Of a stretch of 64,000 nucleotides of DNA, positions 1 to 10,987 are shown in pieces. Both the position numbers and the translations under genes were made by a program. The notes under the pieces were generated by a model. That model had not been told where the DNA came from, ran no database searches, and worked only from the letters and a program-made list of their open reading frames with translations. Positions within the stretch are counted from its first letter, which is position 1. Each line of letters begins with the position of its first letter. Source of the stretch: Litoditis marina (taxonomy: Eukaryota; Nematoda; Chromadorea; Rhabditida; Rhabditidae); the NCBI GenBank assembly GCA_964036275.1, contig CAXIWQ010000163.1, forward strand, positions 36,019-100,018, in the 5' to 3' direction.

Positions 1-89
1 GACTTGATAGCCGTGTAAATTTTTTTCTGTAGCTGCAAGCCAAAGAGTCGATAACCGCGTTAATTCATATTTCGTGGCTGTGCGCCACA

Positions 90-107
90 GAATAGATAGT
101 CGTATTA
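90..107 (-). other. T7-promoter-like 18-mer in subunit B (probable coincidence)
   Basis: Read on the minus strand, this B subunit gives TAATACGACTATCTATTC. The phage T7 class III promoter is TAATACGACTCACTATAG. The first ten bases are identical and 14 of 18 match. Positions -7, -6, -1 and +1 differ. The same or a closely related box recurs in most monomers because it covers the conserved GTCGTATTA of subunit B. I see no other sign of phage-type transcription and list it mainly because it could cross-prime or mislead motif scans. Confidence 0.4.
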
Positions 108-203
108 GGTTTTTGTAGCTGGCAGCAACAGACTTGATAGCCGTATGAACTGTTTTCTGTAAATGCAAGCCAAAGAGTCGATAACCGCGTAAATTCGTAT
201 TTC

Positions 204-213
204 GTTGCGCCAC
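204..213 (+). repeat. B variant with 5-bp hairpin deletion (C/G background)
   Basis: TTCGTGGCTGTGCGCCAC is shortened to TTCGTTGCGCCAC: the five bases GGCTG are missing, which removes the left arm of the B hairpin and gives a 125-bp monomer. The same allele appears near 2152, 5269, 19677, 20976, 23575, 27199, 30188, 32916, 35004, 39429, 41249, 44242 and (with one extra T) 44759, always after the GTAAATTCG form of A. It is a marker of one higher-order position in the left domain. Confidence 0.85.
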
Positions 214-2999
214 AGAATAGATAGTCGTATTACTTTCTTGTAGCTGGGAGCAACAGACTTGATATTTGTATAAACCTTTTTTCTGTAGCTGCAAGGCAAA
301 GAGTCAATAACCGCGTTAATTCGTCTTTTGTGGCTGTGCGTCACAGAATATTCAGTCGTATTAGGTTCTTGTAGCTGTGAGCAACACACTTGATAGCCGT
401 ATAAGCTTTTTTTCTGTAGCTGCAAGCCACAGAGTCAATAACCGCGTCAATTCGTACTTTGTGGTTGTGCACCACAGAATAGATTGTCGTATTAGGTTTT
501 TGTAGCTGGGAGCAACAGACTTGATAGCCGTGTAAACTTTTTTCTGTAGCTGCAAGCCAAAGAGTCGATAACCGCGTTAATTCATATTTCGTGGCTGTGC
601 GCCACAGAATAGATAGTCGTATTAGGTTTTTGTAGCTGGGAGCAACAGACTTGATAGCCGTATAAACTTTTTTCTGTAGCTGCAAGGCAAAGAGTCAATA
701 ACCGCGTTAATTTGTATTTTGTGGCTGTGTGCCACAGAATATAAAGTCGTATTAGGTTTTTGTAGCTGGGAGCAACAGACTTGATAGCCGTATGATTGTT
801 TTTCTGTAGCTGCAAGGCAAAGAGTCAATAACCGCGTTAATTCGTATTTTTTGGCTGTGCGCCACATAATAGATTGTCGTATTAGGTTTTTGTAGCTGGG
901 AGCAATAGATTTGATAGCCGTATGAACTGTTCTCTGCAGCTGCAAGGCAAAGAGTCAATAACCGCGTTAATTTGTTTTTTGTGGCTGTGCGCCACAGAAT
1001 ATATAGTCGTCTTAGGTTCTTGTAGCTGTGAGCAACACACTTGGTAGCCGTATAAGCTTTTTTTTGTAGCTGCAAGCCACAGAGTCAATAACCGCGTTAA
1101 TTCGTACCTTCTGGTTGTGCACCACAGGAAAGATAGTTGTATTAAGTTTTTGTAGCTGGGAGCAACAGATTTGATAGCCGTATGAACTGTTCTCTGTAAC
1201 TGCAAGCCAAAGATTCGATAACAGCGTTAATTCGTACTTTGTGGCTGTGCGCCACAGAATATTCAGTCGTATTAGGTTCTTGTAGCTGTGAGCAATACAC
1301 TTGATAGCCGTATAAGCTTTTTTTCTGTAGCTGCAAGCCACAGAGTCAATAACCGCGTCAATTCGTACTTTGTGGTTGTGCACCACAGAATAGATTGTCG
1401 TATTAGGTTTTCGTAGCTGGGAGCAACAGACTTGATAGCCGTATAAACTTTTTTCTGTAGCTGCAAGGCAAAGAGTCAATAACCGCGTTAATTTGTTGTT
1501 TGTGGCTGTGCGCCACAGAATATAAAGTCGTATTAGGTTTTTGTAGCTGGGAGCAACAGACTTGATAGCCGTATAAACTGTTTTCTGTAGCTGCAAGGCA
1601 AAGAGTCAATAACCGCGTTAATTTGTCTTTTGTGGCTGTGCGCCACAGAATATATAGTCGTCTTAGGTTCTTGTAGCTGTGAGCAACACACTTGGTAGCC
1701 GTATAAGCTTTTGTTTCGTAGCTGCAAGCCACAGAGTCAATAACCGCGTTAATTCGTACTTTCTGGTTGTGCACCACAGGAAAGATAGTTGTATTAAGTT
1801 TTTGTAGCTGGGAGCAACAGATGTGATAGCCGTATGAACTTTTTTCTGTAACTGCAAGCCAAAGATTCGATAACAGCGTTAATTCGTACTTTGTGGTTGT
1901 GCACCACAGAATAGATTGTCGTATTAGGTTTTTGTAGCTGGCAGCAACAGACTTGATAGCCGTATGAACTGTTTTCTGTAAATGCAAGCCAAAGAGTCGA
2001 TAACCGCGTAAATTCGTATTTCGTGGCTGTGCGCCACAGAATAGATAGTCGTATTAGGTTTTTGTAGCTGGCAGCAACAGACTTGATAGCCGTATGAACT
2101 GTTTTCTGTAAATGCAAGGCAAAGAGTCAATAACCGCGTTAATTCGTATTTCGTTGCGCCACAGAATAGATAGTCGTATTACTTTCTTGTAGCTGGGAGC
2201 AACAGACTTGATATTTGTATAAACCTTTTTTCTGTAGCTGCAAGGCAAAGAGTCAATAACCGCGTTAATTCGTCTTTTGTGGCTGTGCGCCACAGAATAT
2301 TCAGTCGTATTAGGTTATTGTAGCTGTGAGCAACACACTTGATAGCCGTATAAGCTTTTTTTCTGTAGCTGCAAGCCACAGAGTCAATAACCGCGTCAAT
2401 TCGTACTTTGTGGTTGTGCACCACAGAATAGATTGTCGTATTAGGTTTTTGTAGCTGGGAGCAACAGACTTGATAGCCGTGTAAACTTTTTTCTGTAGCT
2501 GCAAGCCAAAGAGTCGATAACCGCGTTAATTCATATTTCGTGGCTGTGCGCCACAGAATAGATAGTCGTATTAGGTTTTTGTAGCTGGGAGCAACAGACT
2601 TGATAGCCGTATAAACTTTTTTCTGTAGCTGCAAGGCAAAGAGTCAATAACCGCGTTAATTTGTCTTTTGTGGCTGTGTGCCACAGAATATAAAGTCGTA
2701 TTAGGTTTTTGTAGCTGGGAGCAACAGACTTGATAGCCGTATGATTTTTTTTTCTGTAGCTGCAAGGCAAAGAGTCAATAACCGCGTTAATTCGTATTTT
2801 TTGGCTGTGCGCCACATAATAGATTGTCGTATTAGGTTTTTGTAGCTGGGAGCAATAGATTTGATAGCCGTATGAACTGTTCTCTGTAGCTGCAAGGCAA
2901 AGAGTCAATAACCGCGTTAATTTGTTTTTTGTGGCTGTGCGCCACAGAATATATAGTCGTCTTAGGTTCTTGTAGCTGTGAGCAACACACTTGGTAGCC

Positions 3000-4240
3000 G
3001 TATAAGCTTTTTTTGTAGCTGCAAGCCACAGAGTCAATAACCGCGTTAATTCGTACATTCTGGTTGTGCACCACAGGAAAGATAGTTGTATTAAGTTTTT
3101 GTAGCTGGGAGCAACAGATTTGATAGCCGTATGAACTGTTCTCTGTAACAAGCCAAATATTCGATAACAGCGTTAATTCGTACTTTGTGGTTGTGCACCA
3201 CAGAATAGATTGTCGTTTATGGTTTTTGTAGCTGGGAGCAACAGATTTGATAGCCGTATGAACTGTTCTCTGTAACTGCAAGCCAAAGATTCGATAACCG
3301 CGTTAATTCGTATTTCGTGGCTGTGCGCCACAGAATAGATTGTCGTATTAGGTTTTTGTAGCTGGGAGCAACAGACTTGATAGCCGTGTAAACTTTTTTC
3401 TGTAGCTGCAAGGCAAAGAGTCAATAACCGCGTTAATTTGTATTTTGTGGCTGTGCGCCACAGAATAGATTGTCGTATTAGGTTTTTGTAGCTGGGAGCA
3501 ATAGATTCGATAGCCGTATGAACTGTCCTCTGTAGCTGCAAGGCAAAGAGTCAATAACCGCGTTAATTTGTTTTGTGTGGCTGTGCGCCACAGAATATAT
3601 AGTCGTCTTAGGTTCTTGTAGCTGTGAGCAACACACTTGGTAGCCGTATAAGCTTTTTTTGTAGCTGCAAGCCACAGAGTCAATAACCGCGTTAATTCGT
3701 ACTTTCTGGTTGTGCACCACAGAATAGATTGTCGTATTAGGTTTTTGTAGCTGGCAGCAACAGACTTGATAGCCGTATGAACTGTTTTCTGTAAATGCAA
3801 GCCAAAGAGTCGATAACCGCGTAAATTCGTATTTCGTGGCTGTGCGCCACAGAATAGATAGTCGTATTACTTTCTTGTAGCTGGGAGCAACAGACTTGAT
3901 ATTTGTATAAACCTTTTTTCTGTAGCTGCAAGGCAAAGAGTCAATAACCGCGTTAATTCGTTTTTTTGTGGCTGTGCGCCACAGAATATTCAGTCGTATT
4001 AGGTTCTTGTAGCTGTGAGCAATACACTTGATAGCCGTATAAGCTTTTTTTCTGTAGCTGCAAGCCACAGAGTCAATAACCGCGTCAATTCGTACTTTGT
4101 GGTTGTGCACCACAGAATAGATTGTCGTATTAGGTTTTTGTAGCTGGGAGCAACAGACTTGATAGCCGTATAAACTTTTTTCTGTAGCTGCAAGGCAAAG
4201 AGTCAATAACCGCGTTAATTTGTCTTTTGTGGCTGTGCGC
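3000..4240 (+). repeat. Ordinary satellite monomers, left domain
   Basis: About nine monomers of the same family connect the 15-monomer block to the triplet duplication at 4.24 kb. They include the first TAACAAGCC junction (near 3146, missing TGC relative to TAACTGCAAGCC), a private marker found only between about 3.1 and 17.8 kb, and a GATATTTGTATAAACC monomer near 3898. Nothing other than satellite is present. Confidence 0.85.
4184..4228 (+). repeat. Subunit A (45 bp)
   Basis: Subunit A starts GTAGCTGCAAG and carries the ACCGCGTTAATT block that is unique to A. Main variants in the window are GGCAAAGAGTCAATAACC with TTTGTCTTTTG; GCCAAAGAGTCGATAACC with TTCATATTTCG; GCCACAGAGTCAATAACC with GTCAATTCGTACTTTG; GCCAAAGATTCGATAACAGC; and, only in the right part, GCCAATGAGTCGATAACC. 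Many of the differences are C/T or G/A changes at CpG positions (GTCGATA versus GTCAATA; TTCGT versus TTTGT or TTCAT). Confidence 0.93.
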
Positions 4241-4244
4241 CACA
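4228..4244. other. B-subunit hairpin (6-bp stem, 5-nt loop)
   Basis: TGTGGC (4228-4233) and GCCACA (4239-4244) are perfect inverted complements around a TGTGC loop. The dyad recurs once per monomer. The two commonest forms are GTGGC...GCCAC and GTGGT...ACCAC, so both stem positions change together and pairing is kept. A third common form changes only the loop (TGTGT). Mixed forms GTGGT...GCCAC (near 4622, 20455, 48147, 49970, 52970) and GTGGA...GCCAC (near 24998, 27976, 31617, 33698, 36953, 42678) are uncommon. Whether the structure forms as a DNA cruciform or in a transcript is not shown by sequence. Confidence 0.7.
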
Positions 4245-4269
4245 GAATATAAAGTCGTATTAGGTTTTT
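4229..4269 (+). repeat. Subunit B (41 bp), hairpin-bearing
   Basis: Subunit B starts with the inverted repeat GTGGC-TGTGC-GCCAC, then CAGAAT and a short variable box, then GTCGTATTAGG and a T run. The variable box defines subtypes: AGATAGTCG, AGATTGTCG, ATAAAGTCG, ATATAGTCGTCTTAGG, ATTCAGTCG, the CAGGAAAGATAGTTG form, and CATAATAGATTG, which is absent right of about 42 kb. B is the only subunit with a strong dyad. A and C have weaker three-base inverted repeats (GCT-GCA-AGC, GCT-GGG-AGC) at nearly the same place. Confidence 0.93.
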
Positions 4270-4313
4270 GTAGCTGGGAGCAACAGACTTGATAGCCGTA
4301 TAAACTTTTTTCT
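4270..4313 (+). repeat. Subunit C (44 bp)
   Basis: Subunit C starts GTAGCTGGGAGCAACAG, then ACTTGATAGCCGTATAAAC and a run of T ending in CT. Variants are GTAGCTGTGAGCAACACACTT with TATAAGCTTTTT (contains AAGCTT, a HindIII site); AGATTTGATAGCCG with TATGAACTGTTCTCTG; the AATAGATT form; GTAGCTGGCAGC with a TGTAAATGC junction; GATATTTGTATAAACC (left domain); GATATCCGTA (right of 40 kb); and TATGATTTTTTTT. The T run varies from about 5 to 12 between copies. Confidence 0.93.
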
Positions 4314-4485
4314 GTAGCTGCAAGGCAAAGAGTCAATAACCGCGTTAATTTGTCTTTTGTGGCTGTGCGCCACAGAATATATAGTCGTCTTAGGTTCTTG
4401 TAGCTGTGAGCAACACACTTGGTAGCCGTATAAGCTTTTTTTTTGTAGCTGCAAGCCACAGAGTCAATAACCGCGTTAATTCGTA

Positions 4486-4511
4486 CTTTCTGGTTGTGCA
4501 CCACAGGAAAG
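4486..4511. other. Extended dyad in the CAGGAAAG subtype
   Basis: In one A-B junction subtype the hairpin is flanked by further complementary arms: CTTTC at 4486-4490 and GAAAG at 4507-4511 enclose TGGT...ACCA with a short CAG bulge. The subtype occurs once per higher-order unit in most of the array (for example near 1110, 7336, 16947, 30000, 38000, 62350). It is the longest local inverted repeat I noticed in the family. Confidence 0.55.
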
Positions 4512-5019
4512 ATAGTTGTATTAAGTTTTTGTCGCTGGGAGCAACAGATTTGATAGCCGTATGAACTGTTCTCTGTGACTGCAAGCCAAAGATTCGATAA
4601 CAGCGTTAATTCGTACTTTGTGGTTGTGCGCCACAGAATATAAAGTCGTATTAGGTTTTTGTAGCTGGGAGCAACAGACTTAGCCGTATAAACTTTTTTC
4701 TGTAGCTGCAAGGCAAAGAGTCAATAACCGCGTTAATTTGTCTTTTGTGGCTGTGCGCCACAGAATATATAGTCGTCTTAGGTTCTTGTAGCTGTGAGCA
4801 ACACACTTGGTAGCCGTATAAGCTTTTTTTTTGTAGCTGCAAGCCACAGAGTCAATAACCGCGTTAATTCGTACTTTCTGGTTGTGCACCACAGGAAAGA
4901 TAGTTGTATTAAGTTTTTGTCGCTGGGAGCAACAGATTTGATAGCCGTATGAACTGTTCTCTGTGACTGCAAGCCAAAGATTCGATAACAGCGTTAATTC
5001 GTACTTTGTGGTTGTGCAC

Positions 5020-6275
5020 CACAGAATATATTGTCGTATAAGGTTTTTGTAGCTGGGAGCAACAGACTTGATAGCCGTGTAAATTTTTTTCTGTAGCTGC
5101 AAGCCAAAGAGTCGATAACCGCGTTAATTCATATTTCGTGGCTGTGCGCCACAGAATAGATAGTCGTATTAGGTTTTTGTAGCTGGCAGCAACAGACTTG
5201 ATAGCCGTATGAACTGTTTTCTGTAAATGCAAGCCAAAGAGTCGATAACCGCGTAAATTCGTATTTCGTTGCGCCACAGAATAGATAGTCGTATTACTTT
5301 CTTGTAGCTGGGAGCAACAGACTTGATATTTGTATAAACCTTTTTTCTGTAGCTGCAAGGCAAAGAGTCAATAACCGCGTTAATTCGTCTTTTGTGGCTG
5401 TGCGCCACAGAATATTCAGTCGTATTAGGTTCTTGTAGCTGTGAGCAACACACTTGATAGCCGTATAAGCTTTTTTCTGTAGCTGCAAGCCACAGAGTCA
5501 ATAACCGCGTCAATTCGTACTTTGTGGTTGTGCACCACAGAATAGATTGTCGTATTAGGTTTTTGTAGCTGGGAGCAACAGACTTGATAGCCGTGTAAAC
5601 TTTTTTCTGTAGCTGCAAGCCAAAGAGTCGATAACCGCGTTAATTCATATTTCGTGGCTGTGCGCCACAGAATAGATAGTCGTATTAGGTTTTTGTAGCT
5701 GGGAGCAACAGACTTGATAGCCGTATAAACTTTTTTCTGTAGCTGCAAGGCAAAGAGTCAATAACCGCGTTAATTTGTCTTTTGTGGCTGTGTGCCACAG
5801 AATATAAAGTCGTATTAGGTTTTTGTAGCTGGGAGCAACAGACTTGATAGCCGTATGATTTTTTTTCTGTAGCTGCAAGGCAAAGAGTCAATAACCGCGT
5901 TAATTTGTATTTTTTGGCTGTGCGCCACATAATAGATTGTCGTATTAGGTTTTTGTAGCTGGGAGCAATAGATTTGATAGCCGTATGAACTGTTCTCTGT
6001 AGCTGCAAGGCAAAGAGTCAATAACCGCGTTAATTTGTTTTTTGTGGCTGTGCGCCACAGAATATATAGTCGTCTTAGGTTCTTGTAGCTGTGAGCAACA
6101 CACTTGGTAGCCGTATAAGCTTTTTTTTGTAGCTGCAAGCCACAGAGTCAATAACCGCGTTAATTCGTACATTCTGGTTGTGCACCACAGGAAAGATAGT
6201 TGTATTAAGTTTTTGTAGCTGGGAGCAACAGATTTGATAGCCGTATGAACTGTTCTCTGTAACAAGCCAAAGATT
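5020..6275 (+). repeat. Core ~10-monomer higher-order unit
   Basis: This run shows the common order of monomer types most clearly. By their A/B/C markers the order is TTCATATTTCG with TGTAAATGC junction; 5-bp-deleted B with GATATTTGTA; ATTCAGTCG with TATAAGCTT; ACTTTG with GTGTAAAC; TTCATATTTCG; ATAAAGTCG with TATGATTTT; CATAATAG with AATAGATTTG; ATATAGTCGTCTTAGG with CTTGGTAGCC; CAGGAAAGATAG; and GATTCGATAACAGC. The same order recurs, with insertions and losses, through the left domain, for example at 19.5-20.8 and 30.0-31.3 kb. Confidence 0.8.
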
Positions 6276-7306
6276 CGATAACAGCGTTAATTCGTACTTT
6301 GTGGTTGTGCACCACAGAATAGATTGTCGTTTAAGGTTTTTGTAGCTGGGAGCAACAGATTTGATAGCCGTATGAACTGTTCTCTGTAACTGCAAGCCAA
6401 AAATTCGATAACCGCGTTAATTCGTATTTCGTGGCTGTGCGCCACAGAATAGATTGTCGTATTAGGTTTTTGTAGCTGGGAGCAACAGACTTGATAGCCG
6501 TATAAACGTTTTTCTGTAGCTGCAAGGCAAAGAGTCAATAACCGCGTTAATTTGTATTTTGTGGCTGTGCGCCACAGAATATATAGTCGTCTTAGGTTCT
6601 TGTAGCTGTGAGCAACACACTTGGTAGCCGTATAAGCTTTTTTTGTAGCTGCAAGCCACAGAGTCAATAACCGCGTTAATTCGTACATTCTGGTTGTGCA
6701 CCACAGGAAAGATAGTTGTATTAAGTTTTTGTAGCTCGGAGCAACAGATTTGATAGCCGTATGAACTGTTCTCTGTAACAAGCCAAAGATTCGATAACAG
6801 CGTTAATTCGTACTTTGTGGTTGTGCACCACAGAATAGATTGTCGTTTAAGGTTTTTGTAGCTGGGAGCAACAGATTTGATAGCCGTATGAACTGTTCTC
6901 TGTAACTGCAAGCCAAAAATTCGATAACCGCGTTAATTCGTATTTCGTGGCTGTGCGCCACAGAATAGATTGTCGTATTAGGTTTTTGTAGCTGGGAGCA
7001 ACAGACTTGATAGCCGTATAAACGTTTTTCTGTAGCTGCAAGGCAAAGAGTCAATAACCGCGTTAATTTGTATTTTGTGGCTGTGCGCCACAGAATAGAT
7101 TGTCGTATTAGGTTTTTGTAGCTGGGAGCAATAGATTCGATAGCCGTATGAACTGTTCTCTGTAGCTGCAAGGCAAAAAGTCAATAACCGCGTTAATTTG
7201 TTTTTTGTGGCTGTGCGCCACAGAATATATAGTCGTCTTAGGTTCTTGTAGCTGTGAGCAACACACTTGGTAGCCGTATAAGCTTTTTTTTGTAGCTGCA
7301 AGCCAC
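6275..7306 (+). repeat. Tandem duplication of 4 monomers (516-bp offset)
   Basis: Blocks at about 6275-6790 and 6791-7306 match at 516 bp. They share the rare GCCAAAAATTCG (TCG at 6405 and 6921) and GTCGTTTAAGG. Both copies lie inside or beside the larger 16-monomer duplication that follows. Confidence 0.85.
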
Positions 7307-10300
7307 AGAGTCAATAACCGCGTTAATTCGTACTTTCTGGTTGTGCACCACAGGAAAGATAGTTGTATTAAGTTTTTGTAGCTGGGAGCAACAGATTTGA
7401 TAGCCGTATGAACTGTTCTCTGTAACTGCAAGCCAAAGATTCGATAACAGCGTTAATTCGTACTTTGTGGTTGTGCACCACAGAATAGATTGTCGTATAA
7501 GGTTTTTGTAGCTGGGAGCAACAGACTTGATAGCCGTGTAATTTTTTTTCTGTAGCTGCAAGGCAAAGAGTCAATAACCGCGTTAATTTGTCTTTTGTGG
7601 CTGTGTGCCACAGAATATAAAGTCGTATTAGGTTTTTGTAGCTGGGAGCAACAGACTTGATAGCCGTATAAACTTTTTTCTGTAGCTGCAAGGCAAAGAG
7701 TCAATAACCGCGTTAATTTGTCTTGTGTGGCTGTGTGCCACAGAATATAAAGTCGTATTAGGTTTTTGTAGCTGGGAGCAACAGACTTGATAGCCGTATG
7801 ATTTTTTTTTCTGTAGCTGCAAGGCAAAGAGTCAATAACCGCGTTAATTCGTATTTTTTGGCTGTGCGCCACATAATAGATTGTCGTATTAGGTTTTTGT
7901 AGCTGGGAGCAATAGATTTGATAGCCGTATGAACTGTTCTCTGTAGCTGCAAGGCAAAGAGTCAATAACCGCGTTAATTTGTTTTTTGTGGCTGTGCGCC
8001 ACAGAATATATAGTCGTCTTAGGTTCTTGTAGCTGTGAGCAACACACTTGGTAGCCGTATAAGCTTTTTTTGTAGCTGCAAGCCACAGAGTCAATAACCG
8101 CGTTAATTCGTACATTCTGGTTGTGCACCACAGGAAAGATAGTTGTATTAAGTTTTTGTAACTGGGAGCAACAGATTTGATAGCCGTATGAACTGTTCTC
8201 TGTAACAAGCCAAAGATTCGATAACAGCGTTAATTCGTACTTTGTGGTTGTGCACCACAGAATAGATTGTCGTTTGAGGTTTTTGTAGCTGGGAGCAACA
8301 GATTTGATAGCCGTATGAACTGTTCTCTGTAACTGCAAGCCAAAGATTCGATAACCGCGTTAATTCGTATTTCGTGGCTGTGCGCCACAGAATAGATTGT
8401 CGTATTAGGTTTTTGTAGCTGGGAGCAACAGACTTGATAGCCGTATAAACGTTTTTCTGTAGCTGCAAGGCAAAGAGTCAATAACCGCGTTAATTCGTAT
8501 TTTGTGGCTGTGCGCCACAGAATAGATTGTCGTATTAGGTTTTTGTAGCTGGGAGCAATAGATTCGATAGCCGTATGAACTGTTCTCTGTAGCTGCAAGG
8601 CAAAGAGTCAATAACCGCGTTAATTTGTTTTTTGTGGCTGTGCGCCACAGAATAGATTGTCGTATTAGGTTTTTGTAGCTGGGAGCAACAGATTTGATAG
8701 CCGTATGAACTGTTCTCTGTAACAAGCCAAAGATTCGATAACAGCGTTAATTCGTACTTTGTGGTTGTGCACCACAGAATAGATTGTCGTTTAAGGTTTT
8801 TGTAGCTGGGAGCAACAGATTTGATAGCCGTATGAACTGTTCTCTGTAACAAGCCAAAGATTCGATAACAGCGTTAATTCGTACTTTGTGGTTGTGCACC
8901 ACAGAATAGATTGTCGTTTAAGGTTTTTGTAGCTGGGAGCAACAGATTTGATAGCCGTATGAACTGTTCTCTGTAACTGCAAGCCAAAAATTCGATAACC
9001 GCGTTAATTCGTATTTCGTGGCTGTGCGCCACAGAATAGATTGTCGTATTAGGTTTTTGTAGCTGGGAGCAACAGACTTGATAGCCGTATAAACGTTTTT
9101 CTGTAGCTGCAAGGCAAAGAGTCAATAACCGCGTTAATTTGTATTTTGTGGCTGTGCGCCACAGAATAGATTGTCGTATTAGGTTTTTGTAGCTGGGAGC
9201 AATAGATTCGATAGCCGTATGAACTGTTCTCTGTAGCTGCAAGGCAAAAAGTCAATAACCGCGTTAATTTGTTTTTTGTGGCTGTGCGCCACAGAATATA
9301 TAGTCGTCTTAGGTTCTTGTAGCTGTGAGCAACACACTTGGTAGCCGTATAAGCTTTTTTTTGTAGCTGCAAGCCACAGAGTCAATAACCGCGTTAATTC
9401 GTACTTTCTGGTTGTGCACCACAGGAAAGATAGTTGTATTAAGTTTTTGTAGCTGGGAGCAACAGATTTGATAGCCGTATGAACTGTTCTCTGTAACTGC
9501 AAGCCAAAGATTCGATAACAGCGTTAATTCGTACTTTGTGGTTGTGCACCACAGAATAGATTGTCGTATAAGGTTTTTGTAGCTGGGAGCAACAGACTTG
9601 ATAGCCGTGTAATTTTTTTTCTGTAGCTGCAAGGCAAAGAGTCAATAACCGCGTTAATTTGTCTTTTGTGGCTGTGTGCCACAGAATATAAAGTCGTATT
9701 AGGTTTTTGTAGCTGGGAGCAACAGACTTGATAGCCGTATAAACTTTTTTCTGTAGCTGCAAAGCAAAGAGTCAATAACCGCGTTAATTTGTCTTGTGTG
9801 GCTGTGTGCCACAGAATATAAAGTCGTATTAGGTTTTTGTAGCTGGGAGCAACAGACTTGATAGCCGTATGATTTTTTTTCTGTAGCTGCAAGGCAAAGA
9901 GTCAATAACCGCGTTAATTCGTATTTTTTGGCTGTGCGCCACATAATAGATTGTCGTATTAGGTTTTTGTAGCTGGGAGCAATAGATTTGATAGCCGTAT
10001 GAACTGTTCTCTGTAGCTGCAAGGCAAAGAGTCAATAACCGCGTTAATTTGTTTTTTGTGGCTGTGCGCCACAGAATATATAGTCGTCTTAGGTTCTTGT
10101 AGCTGTGAGCAACACACTTGGTAGCCGTATAAGCTTTTTTTGTAGCTGCAAGCCACAGAGTCAATAACCGCGTTAATTCGTACATTCTGGTTGTGCACCA
10201 CAGGAAAGATAGTTGTATTAAGTTTTTGTAACTGGGAGCAACAGATTTGATAGCCGTATGAACTGTTCTCTGTAACAAGCCAAAGATTCGATAACAGCGT

Positions 10301-10330
10301 TAATTCGTACTTTGTGGTTGTGCACCACAG
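6790..10330 (+). repeat. Tandem duplication of 16 monomers (2071-bp offset)
   Basis: About 6.79-8.26 kb and 8.86-10.33 kb are near-identical at an offset of 2071 bp. The pair shares GCCAAAAATTCG (6921 and 8992), GGCAAAAAGTC and GTCTTGTGTGGC. Downstream of 10.33 kb the second copy lacks one monomer present in the first, so the register slips. The near identity suggests recent amplification relative to most of the array. Confidence 0.85.
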
Positions 10331-10987
10331 AATAGATTGTCGTATTTGGTTTTTGTAGCTGGGAGCAACAGACTTGATAGCCGTATACACGTTTTTCTGT
10401 AGCTGCAAGGCAAAGAGTCAATAACCGCGTTAATTCGTATTTTGTGGCTGTGCGCCACAGAATAGATTGTCGTATTAGGTTTTTGTAGCTGGGAGCAATA
10501 GATTCGATAGCCGTATGAACTGTTCTCTGTAACTGCAAGCCAAAGATTCGATAACCGCGTTAATTCGTATTTCGTGGCTGTGCGCCACAGAATAGATTGT
10601 CGTATTTGGTTTTTGTAGCTGGGAGCAACAGACTTGATAGCCGTATAAACGTTTTTCTGTAGCTGCAAGGCAAAGAGTCAATAACCGCGTTAATTCGTAT
10701 TTTGTGGCTGTGCGCCACAGAATAGATTGTCGTATTAGGTTTTTGTAGCTGGGAGCAATAGATTCGATAGCCGTATGAACTGTTCTCTGTAGCTGCAAGG
10801 CAAAGAGTCAATAACCGCGTTAATTTGTTTTTTGTGGCTGTGCGCCACAGAATAGATTGTCGTATTAGGTTTTTGTAGCTGGGAGCAACAGATTTGATAG
10901 CCGTATGAACTGTTCTCTGTAACTGCAAGCCAAATATTCGATAACAGCGTTAATTCGTACTTTGTGGTTGTGCACCACAGAATAGAT

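Larger units (their letters stand above)
1..3000 (+). repeat. 15-monomer higher-order repeat, two partial copies
   Basis: The first kilobase recurs at an offset of 1949 bp (15 x 130 = 1950): the order GATATTTGTA monomer, ATTCAGTCG monomer, ACTTTG monomer, TTCATATTTCG monomer, ATAAAGTCG monomer, CATAATAG monomer matches between about 240-1000 and 2190-2950. The middle (about 1000-1950) is a re-shuffled series of the same monomer types. Boundaries are accurate to about one monomer. Confidence 0.7.
4184..4313 (+). repeat. Reference 130-bp monomer (A+B+C subunits)
   Basis: This is a clean copy chosen as reference. It divides into A (4184-4228, 45 bp), B (4229-4269, 41 bp) and C (4270-4313, 44 bp), and the next A begins at 4314. 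The subunits align to each other: GTAGCTG / GTGGCTG / GTAGCTG at the start, then GGCAAAGA / GCCACAGA / GCAACAGA, then AATAACCG / AAAGTCG / GATAGCCG, then a T-rich end. The monomer is therefore itself a diverged trimer of a unit of about 43 bp. Since 130 is 43 codons plus one base, a reading frame shifts by one at each monomer. Confidence 0.95.
4243..5020 (+). repeat. Tandem duplication of 3 monomers (388-bp offset)
   Basis: Two adjacent 3-monomer blocks match at an offset of 388 bp. They share the rare variants TTTTGTCGCTGGGAGC and CTCTGTGACTGC, seen near 4530/4575 and 4918/4963. The second copy alone has ACTTAGCCG (three bases lost) near 4678. The junction lies in a mixed B hairpin near 4622-4635. 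Confidence 0.85.
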
